A DNA stretch of 64,000 nucleotides from Timema cristinae (GCA_039000515.1 JBCFYV010000024.1:41104533-41168532), one strand, 5' to 3'; counted from the stretch's first letter, positions 23,015 to 35,278 are shown. Numbers and translations: made by a program. The notes: generated by a model from the letters alone, not told the origin.

Positions 23015-23228
23015 TTAGCACCGCGTCTTACTAACCGTTCGGGTTATACGCACTTACGCTAATGTGTAATGGTAAGGTGATTGTGATATTAAATGGAGGA
23101 CCTACAGTTTAACGTGGGATCCGAACCACGATTGAGGCCTGGTATTCCTCACATTCACAAGTTGTGATTAATACAAGTCTTGTCAGAGGTGAGGGAAGGG
23201 TTTGGTAATCAGATAGGTCTTTGCCAGG
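23015..23228 (-). repeat. SINE-B copy, head truncated
   Basis: AGCACCGCGTCTTACTAACC at the tail, then the body with AACGTGGGATCCGAACCACG and TTGTCAGAGGTGAGGGAAGG to GGTCTTTGCCAGG. The tRNA head is missing. A TTGTGATTAATACAAGTC insertion lies in the body and recurs in the fragment at 55380. Confidence 0.9.
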
Positions 23229-23869
23229 AATTTAATTATTATTTGGATACAATCGAAGTTGTAACTCTTAATATATACTGCAATTCTATGCAAATATTCA
23301 TAAGAAACACTTTAAAATAAATCATCTCTAGTAATTAAAAATATAAATCCCTTCTTGTAGTTTAAATTTAAACATTTTTACTCCGTGTATTTTCCTCCAC
23401 TGTCCAACTATTCGGTTAACACTTAGTAGACTATTATACGGTGTGGGTTCATGGTTTGTTGCTCAAGTTTTTGCTAGTAATGTACTTATAAAGGGTTTCA
23501 TTTCCATTCATTATCCAACTTAACGTTTGAATGATTATAAATATAAAACAGCTTATTGCATTATTTTGTGTAGTGGTTTTTGAAATGGATAGTGAGAAAG
23601 GTGAAACAGTTTGTATATAGTATAGTCCTGGTAAATCTTACTTGAACTGTTAACTCACTTGATAACTCTTGCGTTTAGGCAAAACTGGTCTGAGGAAGTA
23701 TGATAAATACATACAGTAAGAATGTTGTAGGAAATACATTTAATGGAAAAAACACTTTTTTTTTTGTCATTTACACCGATACAAACTATACTATAGTATT
23801 TTGATGATATTGATTGATTCTTTAAAATTGACAAATACAGATCAAATGACTGTTTGTGTGACTTAGTGT
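23229..23869. other. AT-rich DNA, nothing recognised
   Basis: No SINE or coding signal; the start of the long SINE-free interval around exon 1. Confidence 0.45.
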
Positions 23870-24060
23870 GTTGCCCGGGTAATTAGATCTTGTTAAAACT
23901 GTACCCGTGATATGTTTTCACCCCCTTGGTCCCCATTTGATCAATTATACACAGACTCTGCACTGCATACCTCAAATGGGGATGTATTTCCTTTGATACC
24001 TGCTCAATGAATGTTCTACTGATTGTTGGTAACAATTTATGAGTACAGGGGAAATAGGAG
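23870..24060. repeat. Dispersed repeat R, second copy
   Basis: TTTTCACCCCCTTGGTCCCC and the following 120 bp parallel 8150-8300 (TCCCGCATTTGGTCCCCATT). The 3' part of the same repeat seems to resume at 25470-25560 (CTTGACAGGACTGTATGGGT). That would leave 24.06-25.47 kb as inserted material. Confidence 0.5.
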
Positions 24061-24087
24061 AACGTCCATTTTTAACTCAAATTGAGC

Positions 24088-24258
24088 TAGTGCTGCCATC
24101 TGTTAGACAATCATGAGACCTTTCTAATGTACTTTTGATTATGTTAGTGCTGCCATCTGTTAGACAATCATGATATCTCTCTAATTTACTTTAAATTGTG
24201 TTAGTGCTGCCATCTGTTAAACAATCACGATACTTTTCTAAAGTACTTCATATTGTGA
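24088..24258. repeat. Minisatellite, 57-bp unit, three copies
   Basis: Each unit starts TAGTGCTGCCATCTGTTAGA and continues CAATCATGA. Units start at 24088, 24145 and 24202. Divergence rises toward the third. Confidence 0.9.
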
Positions 24259-24379
24259 TTAGAAGAGAGGTCTCTGTCATATTTAAATTAATTTAAAAAA
24301 AATCTTTGTGCTGTGGTCCTTATGTGGTTTGAGATATGAAAGTTTTGGTCCGGTTAAATGTGTATGATGTGCCTTTATC

Positions 24380-25355
24380 CCGTTTTACTTTCTCTTAACA
24401 CCTCGGAGAGAAAGTATTGTGATCATAAAAAAATAACTTGAGATTTTGACGACCCTCTCAAACACACACAGTGGTTTTCGCAATGTCGTCTGTCTGTCTC
24501 TCGGGCTAGAACCGAAACTATTTCACCGATTGGGGTAAAACTTGGTATCTGGGATGTTCATAAGGTCCCCCCCACCCCGAGGAGATTTTGGAATTATATT
24601 CCTAGCCCTAAATTTAAGGGTAGTTTACTAAAGGGCGGAAAGATAAAAAAAATCGATTTTCTCCAAATTCGGTTATACTATTTTTATTAAATGTAATATC
24701 TCGACACTGTTTTATCATTATATATTAACAAAATGACAATTCTCTTTTCTCATTAAAATAACTTTGAATGTAATTTAAATTAATAAAATTTTCCAATTTT
24801 AATTATTTCTCCACGAATATTTTTAGATATGAAATAACTTATTGTAAAGTTGAAGTACAGTGATAAAAAAATATTTATTTGAAATATAATTTTATAAAAC
24901 CAATAGTTTCTGAGCTATAAGCAAACACACATAATTTTTAATTTAAGTATTTGAAAATGATTTTGATTCTTAAGTTCTTTGGTGTACAAATAGTATTTCT
25001 ACACCTACACCCTGATTATGGTTGGAAGAACAGTAGATAAAATTCAAACATATTTGTTTGTGGCCAACATTGATAATATTTCACTTTATTATTTGTGTTA
25101 TTTCATAGGTATTGATGATACATATCATAATTCACAGCTTCAGATAACATGACTTTATGTCTGAATATATTAAAATTGATGTATTAACTAACTTTTACTG
25201 TTCTTCCTACCAAATAAATACTATATGTATATACATATTATCTCGTTTCACAAATATTACGAATTTTTAGTAAATATCTATTTTAAGATAAAAGTGGAAG
25301 AAAGTCTGTGCGGTGCATTGTAGCATTAATTTTTTTATGCACCCTTCAATTATTA
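24380..25355 (+). repeat. About 1-kb dispersed repeat, copy 1
   Basis: Shares ordered blocks with 32607-33645: AAAGTATTGTGATCATAA, ACTTGAGATTTTGACG, GTCTGTCTGTCTCTCGGGC, TTTAAGGGTAGTTTACTAAA, AAAACCAATAGTTTCTGAGC and GAAAGTCTGTGCGGTGC. No terminal inverted repeats, LTRs or coding capacity were noticed. Unclassified. Confidence 0.65.
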
Positions 25356-27060
25356 GGCACGGTTTGAACCAACTTCTGATTACCTAATGTATTATAATAT
25401 AAAATAACTAAGAAATATTTTTATGTAAACATATGAACAAATAATAAAATAAATGGTGTATCAGGGGCTGTTTCCAAAGAGATCAATACTTGACAGGACT
25501 GTATGGGTAAACTGTCCCTCCTCCTCAATATATTTTACCGATCACGCACATACTGTTGTACTGAAATAATGTATATTTGTTCACTTTAAAGGTCAAGTTT
25601 AATGCTGAATGGGAGGAAACAATTTATTAGTATAGATTTGTAAAGCCTTCTTTGTCTCCACAATAGTCCACGAGTTACCCATGTTTACTAAATTCATCTC
25701 CCTTTTTTTGTAATCGCTAATAACCATCAGTAATCTATTTTTTAGTAAAAATATATAAGTATCTCGAATGCTCGAGTAATATTAAGATTATTTTATAAAA
25801 CAAACTAAGGTTTATAATCTAACGTATATAAATTCATAGTATAAAGTATATATATATAATCTATAATAAATCAATATAATATCAATAAAATATAAAATAA
25901 ATAGATTTAAGGAACTAAATTAAGTATTAAAATTATGCTAGTTGTAAGAATAGACTTAAAGGAATGAAATGTACTTATTATATATTTACGCTATTACATG
26001 TATGTATGGCATGTATGGTGAGGCACAAGCTGACAGGCACATTGTCCTTAGCTGGACCATGTTTAATAATTAAAAATATGTATTCCTAATAAAATAATAT
26101 ATATCTTTGTCATATCAAACTTCACCGGCTAAAACTTGATGATAGAAGCCATATACATACTTTTATAACGATAAATAAAATATTGATAACAGGATATCCT
26201 CAATACCTCACCTCACGTCTAGTCCCTCTTCATGATCATCAAAATCTCTGATACCCACTCACGTGACACCCACACACTTTCCATCCCTCTTCACAATTCT
26301 AACTTCTATTTATTCATTTGATTGATTGCTGCTAGAGTTCGTTCCTGGAATGCTCTTGACAACAAATATTAAAGCTGTTTCCATTATTAAATCTTTTCAG
26401 CATAAGCTTACTTATCTTCTGGATCAGTGTATAGATTATCTCGTTCATGTGAGAGGAAATGTAGAGATACAGTAAGAATGTGTGTGTAAAATATAATACA
26501 TTTTTTTACATAATAATAATAATTATTTTATCTATAGAGTTTCTAAATAATAGTATTCACATGGTTTTATTTTAAAATTATTTGCTATCTTCATTATGAT
26601 TAGATATAAATGGATATTAAATATAAATGTACGATACATATGACATGTGAATGTGTGGTATGGTTATTTCCCCCTTCTTTCCATCATTCAGTTCTGCTTT
26701 ACTCATTTACTCTGTTCTATTATGTTCATAAATGTACAATTAGGTGAAGAGCTATTTGTTCAATATTTTAGTATTATTATTATATTTGTATTCAAAATAT
26801 GAAGTATTTATTAATTTCATACTAACAGGACGTAAGTATATCATGAACATGCTTTATTATTAAGCAGCTCAGTGTAAAAAAAGAGCTGGCTTTAACTTCT
26901 TCTAAATAAAAATAATACTAATATTATTATATTAGATTTAAGTTTTTAGAAACCTTTGCTCAAACTAAAATAAAAATAAAACCTCACGTAATACACATTT
27001 TTCAAGCATTTTCTCTTTGCTTTAAATTTGCTTCAATCTGTTAGTTACAAATATAAAAAC
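25356..27060. other. AT-rich DNA upstream of the promoter
   Basis: No SINE, LINE or open frame of note. 25800-25900 is TA-rich. 26200-26330 is slightly less AT-rich. Confidence 0.45.
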
Positions 27061-27129
27061 TCATTGTCACAAAACTTGTATTGAGTTTCCGCGAAAATCG
27101 CCCCGCCTACATCAAGTTAAATCACAATT

Positions 27130-27250
27130 CCTCATTGGTTACGTTGTAGGTACATTAATCTTACACATTGAGCCAATCAGGGGGGGGCAAATCCTGGATA
27201 GCCAATGAGGGAGAGGGCGCTCGAAGCGCCGGCGCCTGGACGCGCCGTGC
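27130..27250 (+). promoter_or_regulatory. GC-rich promoter with three CCAAT boxes
   Basis: CCAAT pentamers lie at 27134-27138 (minus), 27173-27177 (plus) and 27202-27206 (plus), spaced about 30-40 bp apart. This is a spacing typical of NF-Y-bound promoters. CpG-dense sequence follows (GGGCGCTCGAAGCGCCGGCG), in sharp contrast to AT-rich surroundings. No TATA box is obvious. A splice donor 230 bp downstream supports transcription to the right. The 78-codon frame on the opposite strand over this region is a composition effect. Confidence 0.65.
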
Positions 27251-27482
27251 GTGGCGGGAAGGATACCGAGACAGTGAAAGAGGGAGGTACAGGGGGGATA
27301 TGATTTGAGGGGGGGGGAAGACGCAGAGGATGCTGGGTAGCGTCGCTGGTCTCCGGCGACGACGTGTGTGAGCAAGTTTCGGGTCCCTTCGTCGTTTGGG
27401 CCCCTTAGGGAAAATAGCCGGAGAACTTTTTGTGGGGTGTCTCTCAGCAGATCGGCCGGGAATACTTCAAAAACTACTGGAG
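27250..27482 (+). other. Candidate non-coding first exon (5' UTR), start approximate
   Basis: Follows the CCAAT cluster and ends ACTACTGGAG/GTGAGTTAAG, a full consensus 5' splice site (GT at 27483). GC content falls back to the AT-rich background just after the donor. One short upstream ORF opens at the ATG near 27330 (ATGCTGGGTAGC) and closes within about 42 bases. No long coding frame is present. The transcription start was not seen directly and is placed by position relative to the CCAAT boxes. Its partner is proposed to be the acceptor at 40576. Confidence 0.55.
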
Positions 27483-29280
27483 GTGAGTTAAGGTCCTTAA
27501 ATAGATAGATATATAGACATAGTTTTATTTCTTTATTCGTCAGTGTTTATCTAGAGAGTTAAGTTTTTATAGAAGTTAATTCGTGTTAAGGTCCGAATTA
27601 TTGCAATTAATTTAAGAAAAAAAGTCCGAAATAAATGAAATATTGCTGCAGAAAAAAAAAAATTAATTTTTTACATATAGTAATATAAAAAATTCTTGAC
27701 TATAATTATGTCATGAGCATAATAGAATATGATAAAAAATTCTTTTAAATGACTAGAAAAAGTTATTAAATTCTTGGATGACATGTGACCAAAGTTCAAA
27801 TATTAAGATCACCATATAAAATTAAACTGAAAAGATCTACAGGGTCAATATTATAGCTATTATATAACACAAAATTTTAATAATAACTTCATAAATATTT
27901 ATCTTAATTCGTGGTCATTTATATCTCACCATTAGTATGAGGTGAATCTTCTATTAATTTTATAAATATATATATTTTTATTGTTGAACATTTGTTGTTG
28001 ACATAAATTGGCAAATTATTAGACTATAAAATGAGTTATGTTTAAATTAAATATACTCCGTGTAAATATACTAGTTTTAACTTATTCTAAGTCAAATAGT
28101 ATAGCTTTATTTATATATAATAGGACACTCTAGTTACTATAAAATATCACGAAAATAGCTCTATAGACTCATATAATTAAATTTCCTAGTAAGAAAAATA
28201 AGTATACACGTTATTAAAAACCTTATGTTTTATTTTTCTAAGTAGAATTTGTAGGCCCTACCTTAAAATTAATTTACTGTACTAGAATAATGGTTGTATT
28301 TTCTAAATCTAGTAGCTTAAGTTAATTTGGGTTTTAATATTATTTTTATATGTATAGAGTCTATTTCAATATCTTAATAACTGATCACAAGCGGGTTATA
28401 TCAATAATATTTAATAACAGATAACATAATATCGATACTCTAAATTAAAATATAATTATATCAGTTAATTGAAGTATTTCTAAGAATTCCTTTGAATTTA
28501 AAATCTCTTATTCAATTTCTTATAAAATTATTTTATTTTATGTCACCTTTATTACTTAACGCGTCTTTAATTTTCCCTATATATAGCGACTTAAGAGGAA
28601 TATAATTATGTCATCATAAAACAGGGCTGTTGTTTTTCTGTAATAAGTATTTTTATATTTTTCTCTCTTAAAAGCCACCTTTCTATGTCCATCTGCACAC
28701 TCTAACTTAACAACATACTCTTAAATAATGTTAGTGATGTGTGGTTTTAATTTTTATGCATTTTTTGATCAACGTTTCTTAGCGCTATAGTCATAAATTT
28801 TGTTTATAATTTTAGAAGTTTAAAAATGAATAAATTAATAAATTATAGTAAATAATATGAAAACAAGTGTATTGCTACATGCTTAATCCAATGTTTGTAT
28901 CTAAGAAAAGTCTAAAAATTATAAAATACTATACTCTTAAAATGAGTGACGGAATTGGAATGGGTCGATAAATTTAATGACCAATTTTTTTATGAAAATT
29001 ACCCCGTATACTTTGTTTGCTTTTAGAACACTTGTTTAGATGTAGAACCAAGGATAGCACTCAATAATTATTAATGTCTTAAACTAAGCATTAGAATTGA
29101 GAATTTTATTTTAGAGAAATGCTCACTCATTTTAAATTGTGTAGTGAATAGGAAATTATGATGTGTAAAAAAAGCTCTGTTTCCAGCCATGATTAGAATG
29201 CTGACTTATCTATCAATGGTGATATAGTACAATTCCTGAACCAATCATTTTTGGTTTGAAAATTAATAATTTAAATAACC
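27483..29280 (+). other. Start of candidate intron 1, AT-rich and repeat-poor
   Basis: Starts with the donor. No SINE, LINE or secondary exon is recognised in these 1.8 kb. Several AT-rich unique stretches could hold intronic enhancers, but nothing specific is visible. Confidence 0.4.
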
Positions 29281-29524
29281 CACTTCAGTGACCACAGGGT
29301 CTAAGGCGCTAATCTCGCAGTAAATTAGACTGATGATGACGGGGACTTCGAGGTTAAAATCTCGGTTGAGTTTACTGAGGGTGTTTTTTCCAAAATGGTT
29401 TTACACCTTCCCTCCACGCAAATACTGCTAAAATTCCTCCTAAATATAACCTACCTGATCCCTAAAACCTTTAACGTGATTAGAACATAAGCGTATTATC
29501 CAAACGGGTAGTAAAACGTGTTAA
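29281..29524 (+). repeat. SINE-A copy, full length
   Basis: Head CAGTGACCACAGGGTCTAAG, CTAATCTCGCAGTAAATTAG, B box decayed to GAGGTTAAAATCTCGG, good body, and tail CAAACGGGTAGTAAAACGTG. First SINE after the 6-kb SINE-free interval. Confidence 0.9.
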
Positions 29525-30194
29525 TGTTAACACTAGCATTCAGACATTTTATCATACACCCTCAAAAAACATTTTATCAAATTTCTGAAGAAAATCCACT
29601 AATATAAATGGTATATAGATCTCGTGTAATTCACACATATTTGTGAGAGAATCTTTAAACTACTCATTATAAGGTTATATTAAAAAAAAGTAAACATAAT
29701 ATTTTAATCAAAAAATCAGTTGAGTAACTATTTTGATATAAATACATAATATATTTATTTATAAATAAAATTAATCAGAAATTATCCTTGAGTCAATTTC
29801 TCCAAAAAAATAAAGTAGTACTATTTATAATTTAAAACACTCTCCTGGTATCTACTGTGAGTAAAACCATAGGGATTTTTTTTTTAATATCTAATTTAAA
29901 AAAATCAATAAGCTACCCATTATTTTAGCGCTAAGATCAAAACCATGATTTGGCCTCGAGGTATGGCCACATAACATCTATTACCAATTTTTAAGGAAAT
30001 CCATGAAACTGTTTTGTCTTTAACCCCACAAACTTAATTGTTAGACACTTTTTTTTTTGCTTTTAGTCTTGGGCTACATAAGATAAAGATCCATAATTTC
30101 TTGTTTGAAAATTCCCCATATGAGGGAGTATGGATTGAGGCCTTTATATAATTTATTCAGTTTTAGAAATATTCCACTCTCAAGAGTTGTTTAA
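29525..30194. other. AT-rich spacer
   Basis: Nothing recognised; short T and A runs only. Confidence 0.45.
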
Positions 30195-31140
30195 ATATTC
30201 ATGGATACGTATATGAGGAATGCTTGTGAGGACATGGTTGGTGTACAAATGAACAATGTTAATGTGAGAGAACTGTTAGATGCAGAGGATGCCGTATTAA
30301 AAGATGAGAATGAAGGTGACTTGCAGAACAGATGGTTTGAATGTGGCGACAGGCAGAATGTATCTTTGTCTCCAAAACAAAGGTGATAGTTTTTAATAAG
30401 AACGGATGAGGAAATTATTTTAAGCTTAGTATAAATGGAAAATTGTTAAAACAAGTGAGTGATTTTGTGTATCTGGGCAGAATTTTCCGTAAAAATTTTA
30501 AGAATGGATGGTGAAATTGACAGATTGGTGAATGCATCTCTGAGAGTAGTTGAATGTATGTGGACTAATGCAAATAATGAAGTAGTATCAAAAGAAGTGA
30601 AGATGGCAATACATAAAATTGTGTTAATACCATCATTGGTTTATAAATTTGAAGCGTGGGTTTGTCAGGAGAAACACAAGAATAAGGTGAATGAGGTTGT
30701 AATGAGATATATAATAATTGTATATGGAAAAACTTGTATGGACAGAGTCGGTAATGAATGGGTGTTGAAGGAGTCCAGTCATTATAAAAGAAGCGTGTTA
30801 CCTTTCTTTGGTATGTTGAGACGATGAGTGTGGATCGAATGACGAAGCAAATATATTAAGGTAAAGAGTCTGATCAAAAGGAATGGGTACGCCATGTAAG
30901 ACGTGTCTAAATGTTGTAGTTGAACGTGTGAAAAGAAACCTTCAAGACTTTAAATAATAAAAGAGCACGTATGATTCAGTATATTAATCTTGTTGAAGTG
31001 AAGGTAAATTCAAGGATAGGAATTGTGGAGAAAGCTTGTGAGGAGTGACTTAAATCCGGCGTTGTTGATTTTTGATCTATAGGCACAGTTCTATGCCTAT
31101 CCCGTATGAGAACGGCCTGATTAAGTAGAAATATTCAGAG
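30195..31140 (+). pseudogene. LINE 3' portion with decayed RT active-site region
   Basis: Reading from 30201, the translation RELLDAEDAVLKDENEGDLQ lines up with the palm motif of LINE reverse transcriptases, usually YADD. Here it is changed to DAED, so the catalytic site is lost. After a frame change come DFVYLGRIF and RMDGEIDRLVNASLRVVE, then CQEKHKNKVNEVVMRYIII (open 30459-30827). The 3' UTR ends near GGCCTGATTAAGTAG, matching the minus-strand LINE at 8640-9510. Several frame changes and stops show that it is dead. RTE/Jockey-like by recalled motif order. Confidence 0.8.
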
Positions 31141-31460
31141 ATTATAATTTAATTGACTCTAAACGAGTTATAAAAAAATATTTTTTGTCTAGGAAAGAAC
31201 GTTGAATTCTATCACAAAAATTATCAGAGTTTCTCATATCTGCTTGAAGACTTTTGCTAATACTAGCTCTTAGAAAATACTACAAACGTATTAAAATTTA
31301 CATTTCTCCATTTATTTGGGGTATTTAATTGTACTTTCTGAACTGACTGAGTTTATCAATACCCGACTAAACTAACTTAAATCTAAAACAGATTAAACAT
31401 CCAGCTCCCCTGCCGTTAATTCGTCTCAAGTAAAGACGAAACCCAAATATAATCAATGAT
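31141..31460. other. No feature recognised
   Basis: AT-rich spacer between the LINE and a tRNA-like fragment. Confidence 0.4.
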
Positions 31461-31465
31461 AATTT

Positions 31466-31545
31466 TTTCAGCCAGGTCACGAATCGAACCCGTGACCCTT
31501 AGCTCAGCAGATACGCTACACCTGATCTAAGGTGCCTGACAACGT
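31466..31545 (-). repeat. tRNA-like fragment, probably SINE-derived
   Basis: On the minus strand it reads GTCACGGGTTCGATTCGTGA (B-box region), preceded by TAGCGTATCTGCTGAGCTAA. The T-arm stem would need an oversized loop and no acceptor stem closes. A working tRNA gene is therefore unlikely. Confidence 0.4.
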
Positions 31546-31660
31546 AATTATAAATGTTCAGATACCTCTTTAAATGTGAAATTCAACTCGCTATCCTTTT
31601 ATTTTGGCCTAGAATGAACCAATAATAATATAAAACCACAAATTACTTTATTAAAAACCT

Positions 31661-31912
31661 CTTGGGCCGACTAGTCTAAACCTCTAAGGCGTCACTCTTG
31701 GGGTAGACTGGATGGCTGAAGAAGGGGAGATAGGTGTTCGGATCTCTGTCAGGTATGATAAGGGTAGTCTTTCTTCAATAGTTTTTAACACTTTCCCTTC
31801 ACATAAATGTGTGCACACTTTAAAGATTCTACCTTATTTATCCGTAAAATATGAGTGTAACTAGTATACATGCTAATAACCTGAACCTTTGGTGATAAGC
31901 GTTGCGTCATAA
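31661..31912 (+). repeat. SINE-A copy, diverged
   Basis: Head GGGCCGACTAGTCTAAACCT, GGGGAGATAGGTGTTCGGAT (B box), body, and a strongly drifted tail. Confidence 0.65.
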
Positions 31913-32163
31913 TAACTTGTCGAGTTATACGAGAGCGTTATATTGAATTAGATAGTTAAGATTATGTCAACTATTAAATTTACTGATGTTTATTGATAAA
32001 TACATAGTCTAAGCAAATGTATATATTTATATAACCAAAATATTAACGTTATTTTATACCTGACCTCAAAACTGGTATTTTCTCAATTAATGACAATATA
32101 AATTACTAACACAATAAAACAATGTGGCATTTTAAATCAATTTTAAAGTTAACTAATGCTATT
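31913..32163. other. AT-rich spacer
   Basis: Nothing recognised. Confidence 0.4.
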
Positions 32164-32460
32164 TAAAATTTGGCCTACTCCGTGGTCTAGTGGTCAGAGC
32201 TCCTGGCTACAGATCTAAAGGTTCCGGGTTCAAACTATGGTGCTTTAAAAATTATTTGTGAGGCAGTGGGTAACGAGGTTTAACTCAGCCTCGTGAGTAC
32301 AGATGAGGAGCTACTTGAATGAAAATGTAGAAGCTCTGGTATAGAAAACTGAGACTAACGGCTGTAGGGTTCAGTGTGCTGACAACATTACACCCGATAT
32401 CCGCAGAAGTTAGCACTACGTTTGCTAGATGATGGCTCTATTGTGGGCTGATGCCATGAA
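32164..32460 (+). repeat. SINE-C: a different tRNA-derived SINE
   Basis: A box CCGTGGTCTAGTGGTCAGAG and B box CCGGGTTCAAACTATGG lie about 50 bp apart, as in a tRNA head. An unrelated body of about 230 bp follows. It lacks the AGACGCGGTGC tail of SINE-A and SINE-B, so it belongs to a separate family. The 3' boundary is uncertain. Confidence 0.65.
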
Positions 32461-32606
32461 TTTATTGAAACAATAGCCGCTTGCTTAGTTCTATAAATAT
32501 GAGGGTTACAGGGCTTTAAACCCTCTCCCTTCTAATCTAGGGCCTAGTCTTCCAGTTTCTCAGCTAGAAACTGTATAAAATGTTAAGGTAATTTTTGTTT
32601 CCGACA

Positions 32607-33645
32607 GTGTTTTTACTTTATCGTATCTTACAGGTACAGAAAGTATCGTGATCGTCAAAAAATTGAACTCGAGATTTTGATGAATGTCAACGTTTAGTGA
32701 CCCCCCGAATCAGAAAAAGTTGTTTTTGAATTTATGTCCGTCCATCTGTCTGTCTGTACCTCCAACCAGACCTAAACTATTTTACCAATCAAGCTAAAAC
32801 TTGGTGTCTAGGGTTTTCATAGGGTTGCCTCGAGGAGTTTTTGGAATTGGATATCTAACCCTAAAATTAAGGGTAGTTTATTGAAGGGAAAAAAGATAGA
32901 GCCGATTTTGAGAAAATTGACTTTTTAACACTTTTGATTAAATTTCATTTATATATATTTATAAAAATTTAAAACAAAATGTCTACTCTCAATATTTCGG
33001 CAAAGTGACTTTGGGGGTTCTGGTCTGAAGCGTAAATTATAATTTTTTTATAATATCTCCTAAACTATTTTAGATAAGAAATTACTTATCAGTACAAATG
33101 TGTAGGTATATTTATAATACAAATATTTTATTTGAAGTATATTTTTATAAAACCAATAACTTTTAAACTATACGCAAATGTAAATATATATATTTTAACT
33201 TTTCGAACACAAAAGGTAAAGTAATGATACCTTCAAAAGATCAAACCTGAAATTTACATTTTTTGTTGGTAAAAATGTATACATGAGGAATGTAAGAGTA
33301 ATGCGATGGCATAAAGATTCGCAACACCTAATAAAATTTTGCGAATTTTAACCGGAAGTCGAAATTTTAAAACGAGGTGTTGACCCTTGTGATCCCAATA
33401 TTGATCTTTTTTATCGGTACAAACATACAAATGAGGACATTAAGTCTTTAAAAATAAAATTACAAAATTTAAAACCGGGTTCTAAAAAAAAAAGTTTTAC
33501 ATAAGTATACTACAATTTATGCTTGGGTTTGCTAGTGTATATAATTTCGTCTCACATATATTACGAGTTTTGAGTAAATATCTCCATTTTCAAACAATAG
33601 AGCGAGAAAGTCCGTGCGGAGTTCCGTACCATTAATTTAATATTT
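32607..33645 (+). repeat. About 1-kb dispersed repeat, copy 2
   Basis: The better preserved copy: CAGAAAGTATCGTGATCGTC, ACTCGAGATTTTGATGAATG, CCGTCCATCTGTCTGTCTGT, TTAAGGGTAGTTTATTGAAG, AAAACCAATAACTTTTAAAC and GAGAAAGTCCGTGCGGAG match copy 1 at 24380 in order. No open frame or terminal repeats were seen. Class unknown. Confidence 0.65.
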
Positions 33646-35244
33646 AAATCCCTAAAATATTTATCAAGAAAGTGTTTAACCATCTTGTATTAATATTTAT
33701 TTAGAAAAACTAAAAATTCACATGTATGACTCGACCGTTAATGAGAAAACGAGAGAATTTTTTAGTCAGGGGTTTCGGTGTTTAATTTTATACCAGCGTA
33801 AAATTTTTTAATCCTGACTAAAAGTGATTAAAATTAAAATACTATCGTAAATACTTAGATTAAAATCTCAGGTGTGTTGAATGCATGATTTTTGTAAACG
33901 CTAGTAATTATTTTACTTTACTTTAAACTTTTATTGCATAGGATTGTGGGTATTTTACTGCACTAAATATTTGAGCTAAGCCTTCTAGTGATGTAGATAT
34001 ATATAATATTATTATTTTTATATTATTGGTTTTGCTGTGAGTTGTTTAACTATTATTTAAAAGTAATATTTAAAAAAAAAATTAATAGGATGTGAAAATA
34101 AAAGTTAAAAAACAAATAAAGATTTGATCAAGTTTTTCTTAGGGCAATCACATAGCTACTTTATTCAAAATTTACCAACATTTCTAATATTTTATTAAAG
34201 AAATTCAGAACACGCCTTAATTTAAAAATGTATACCCAATATTTTCAATAAAATTAAATTTAAAGGAAAAATATTATATATTTTTATAATAAAATTATAA
34301 TAACTTAACACTAACAACTAAACACTCAAAACTAAACAATGCCTAATAATATAAACTATTTATAAATGAATATACAAGTATTAGTTCAAGCTAGAAATCC
34401 ATCACATAGATTATCATCATATCATACCTAGAGTATTCACACTAGACGTTCAAACTGGTATTTTAGCCGTTTTAATAGAATATTATAGATCAAAATATTT
34501 AATATAATAAATAATATTTGAAATTTAGTCTTGACAGGTTTGTCAACATAGTAATAATTAAGTTCAAAAAACTCCTCGTGATATTTTTTTACAAGAGATT
34601 AAAGCATAAAGCACTATTTTATATAGTTCACCATGAAATATTACCATTGTGAGGATAAAATTCCATTTGAGGTGAAGTAAACATTTAAAATAAGCTTAAA
34701 ATAACATTATGAAGGAGGAGTACGATTGGAACTTATCATTCACTAAATTATTTTATCTCAAGTGTCTATTTTAGATGATATTGCGCGTTAAAAGTCATGC
34801 ATTAATGAAATATTAATTTAAATAATTTAATAAAGAATGAAATTGTTGTTTCAAAATGATATTAATATTTAAATTCACAAACTATTAAAGGTATACGCAA
34901 TCTACTCTCACTTATGTTATTAAAAAGTATTTTACTATATTTGGTATTTATACACGTTTAGAACAACGTTTCTCAACTTGATTTTCGAAAGTTTAAAATA
35001 CTGATTGGTAAATGTCAAACATTGAAAACAATAAATATAATGTAGTGAATTCTACGCTATCAAACGTATTGCTACTGACAAAATCCAATAAATGTATCTA
35101 AGTAGAGTCCTTAAATTATTAATTGTTATAAAGTAAAATTAAGAACTAAATTAGTCAATAAATTCAACGATAAATTTGGTATAGTATGTTAGTATATATA
35201 TATTAAACGAAAAGAAAAACATTAGTTAATCAAAGTATACTACC
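33646..35244. other. Long AT-rich unique stretch
   Basis: No SINE, LINE, MITE or exon signal. Extreme AT content in 34050-34400. Confidence 0.5.
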
Positions 35245-35278
35245 CACTTAGGCGGCCGCATTGTCTAACAAACGGAAA
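35245..35278 (+). repeat. SINE-A head fragment
   Basis: CCCACTTAGGCGGCCGCATT then GTCTAACAAACGG matches only the A-box part of SINE-A. Confidence 0.5.

Noticed and set aside
27139..27375. 78-codon minus frame over the GC-rich promoter
   Set aside because: GC-rich DNA has few stops; CCAAT boxes and the donor point to plus-strand non-coding sequence.
31466..31545. Functional tRNA gene on the minus strand
   Set aside because: B box is good, but the T-arm loop is too large and no acceptor stem closes.
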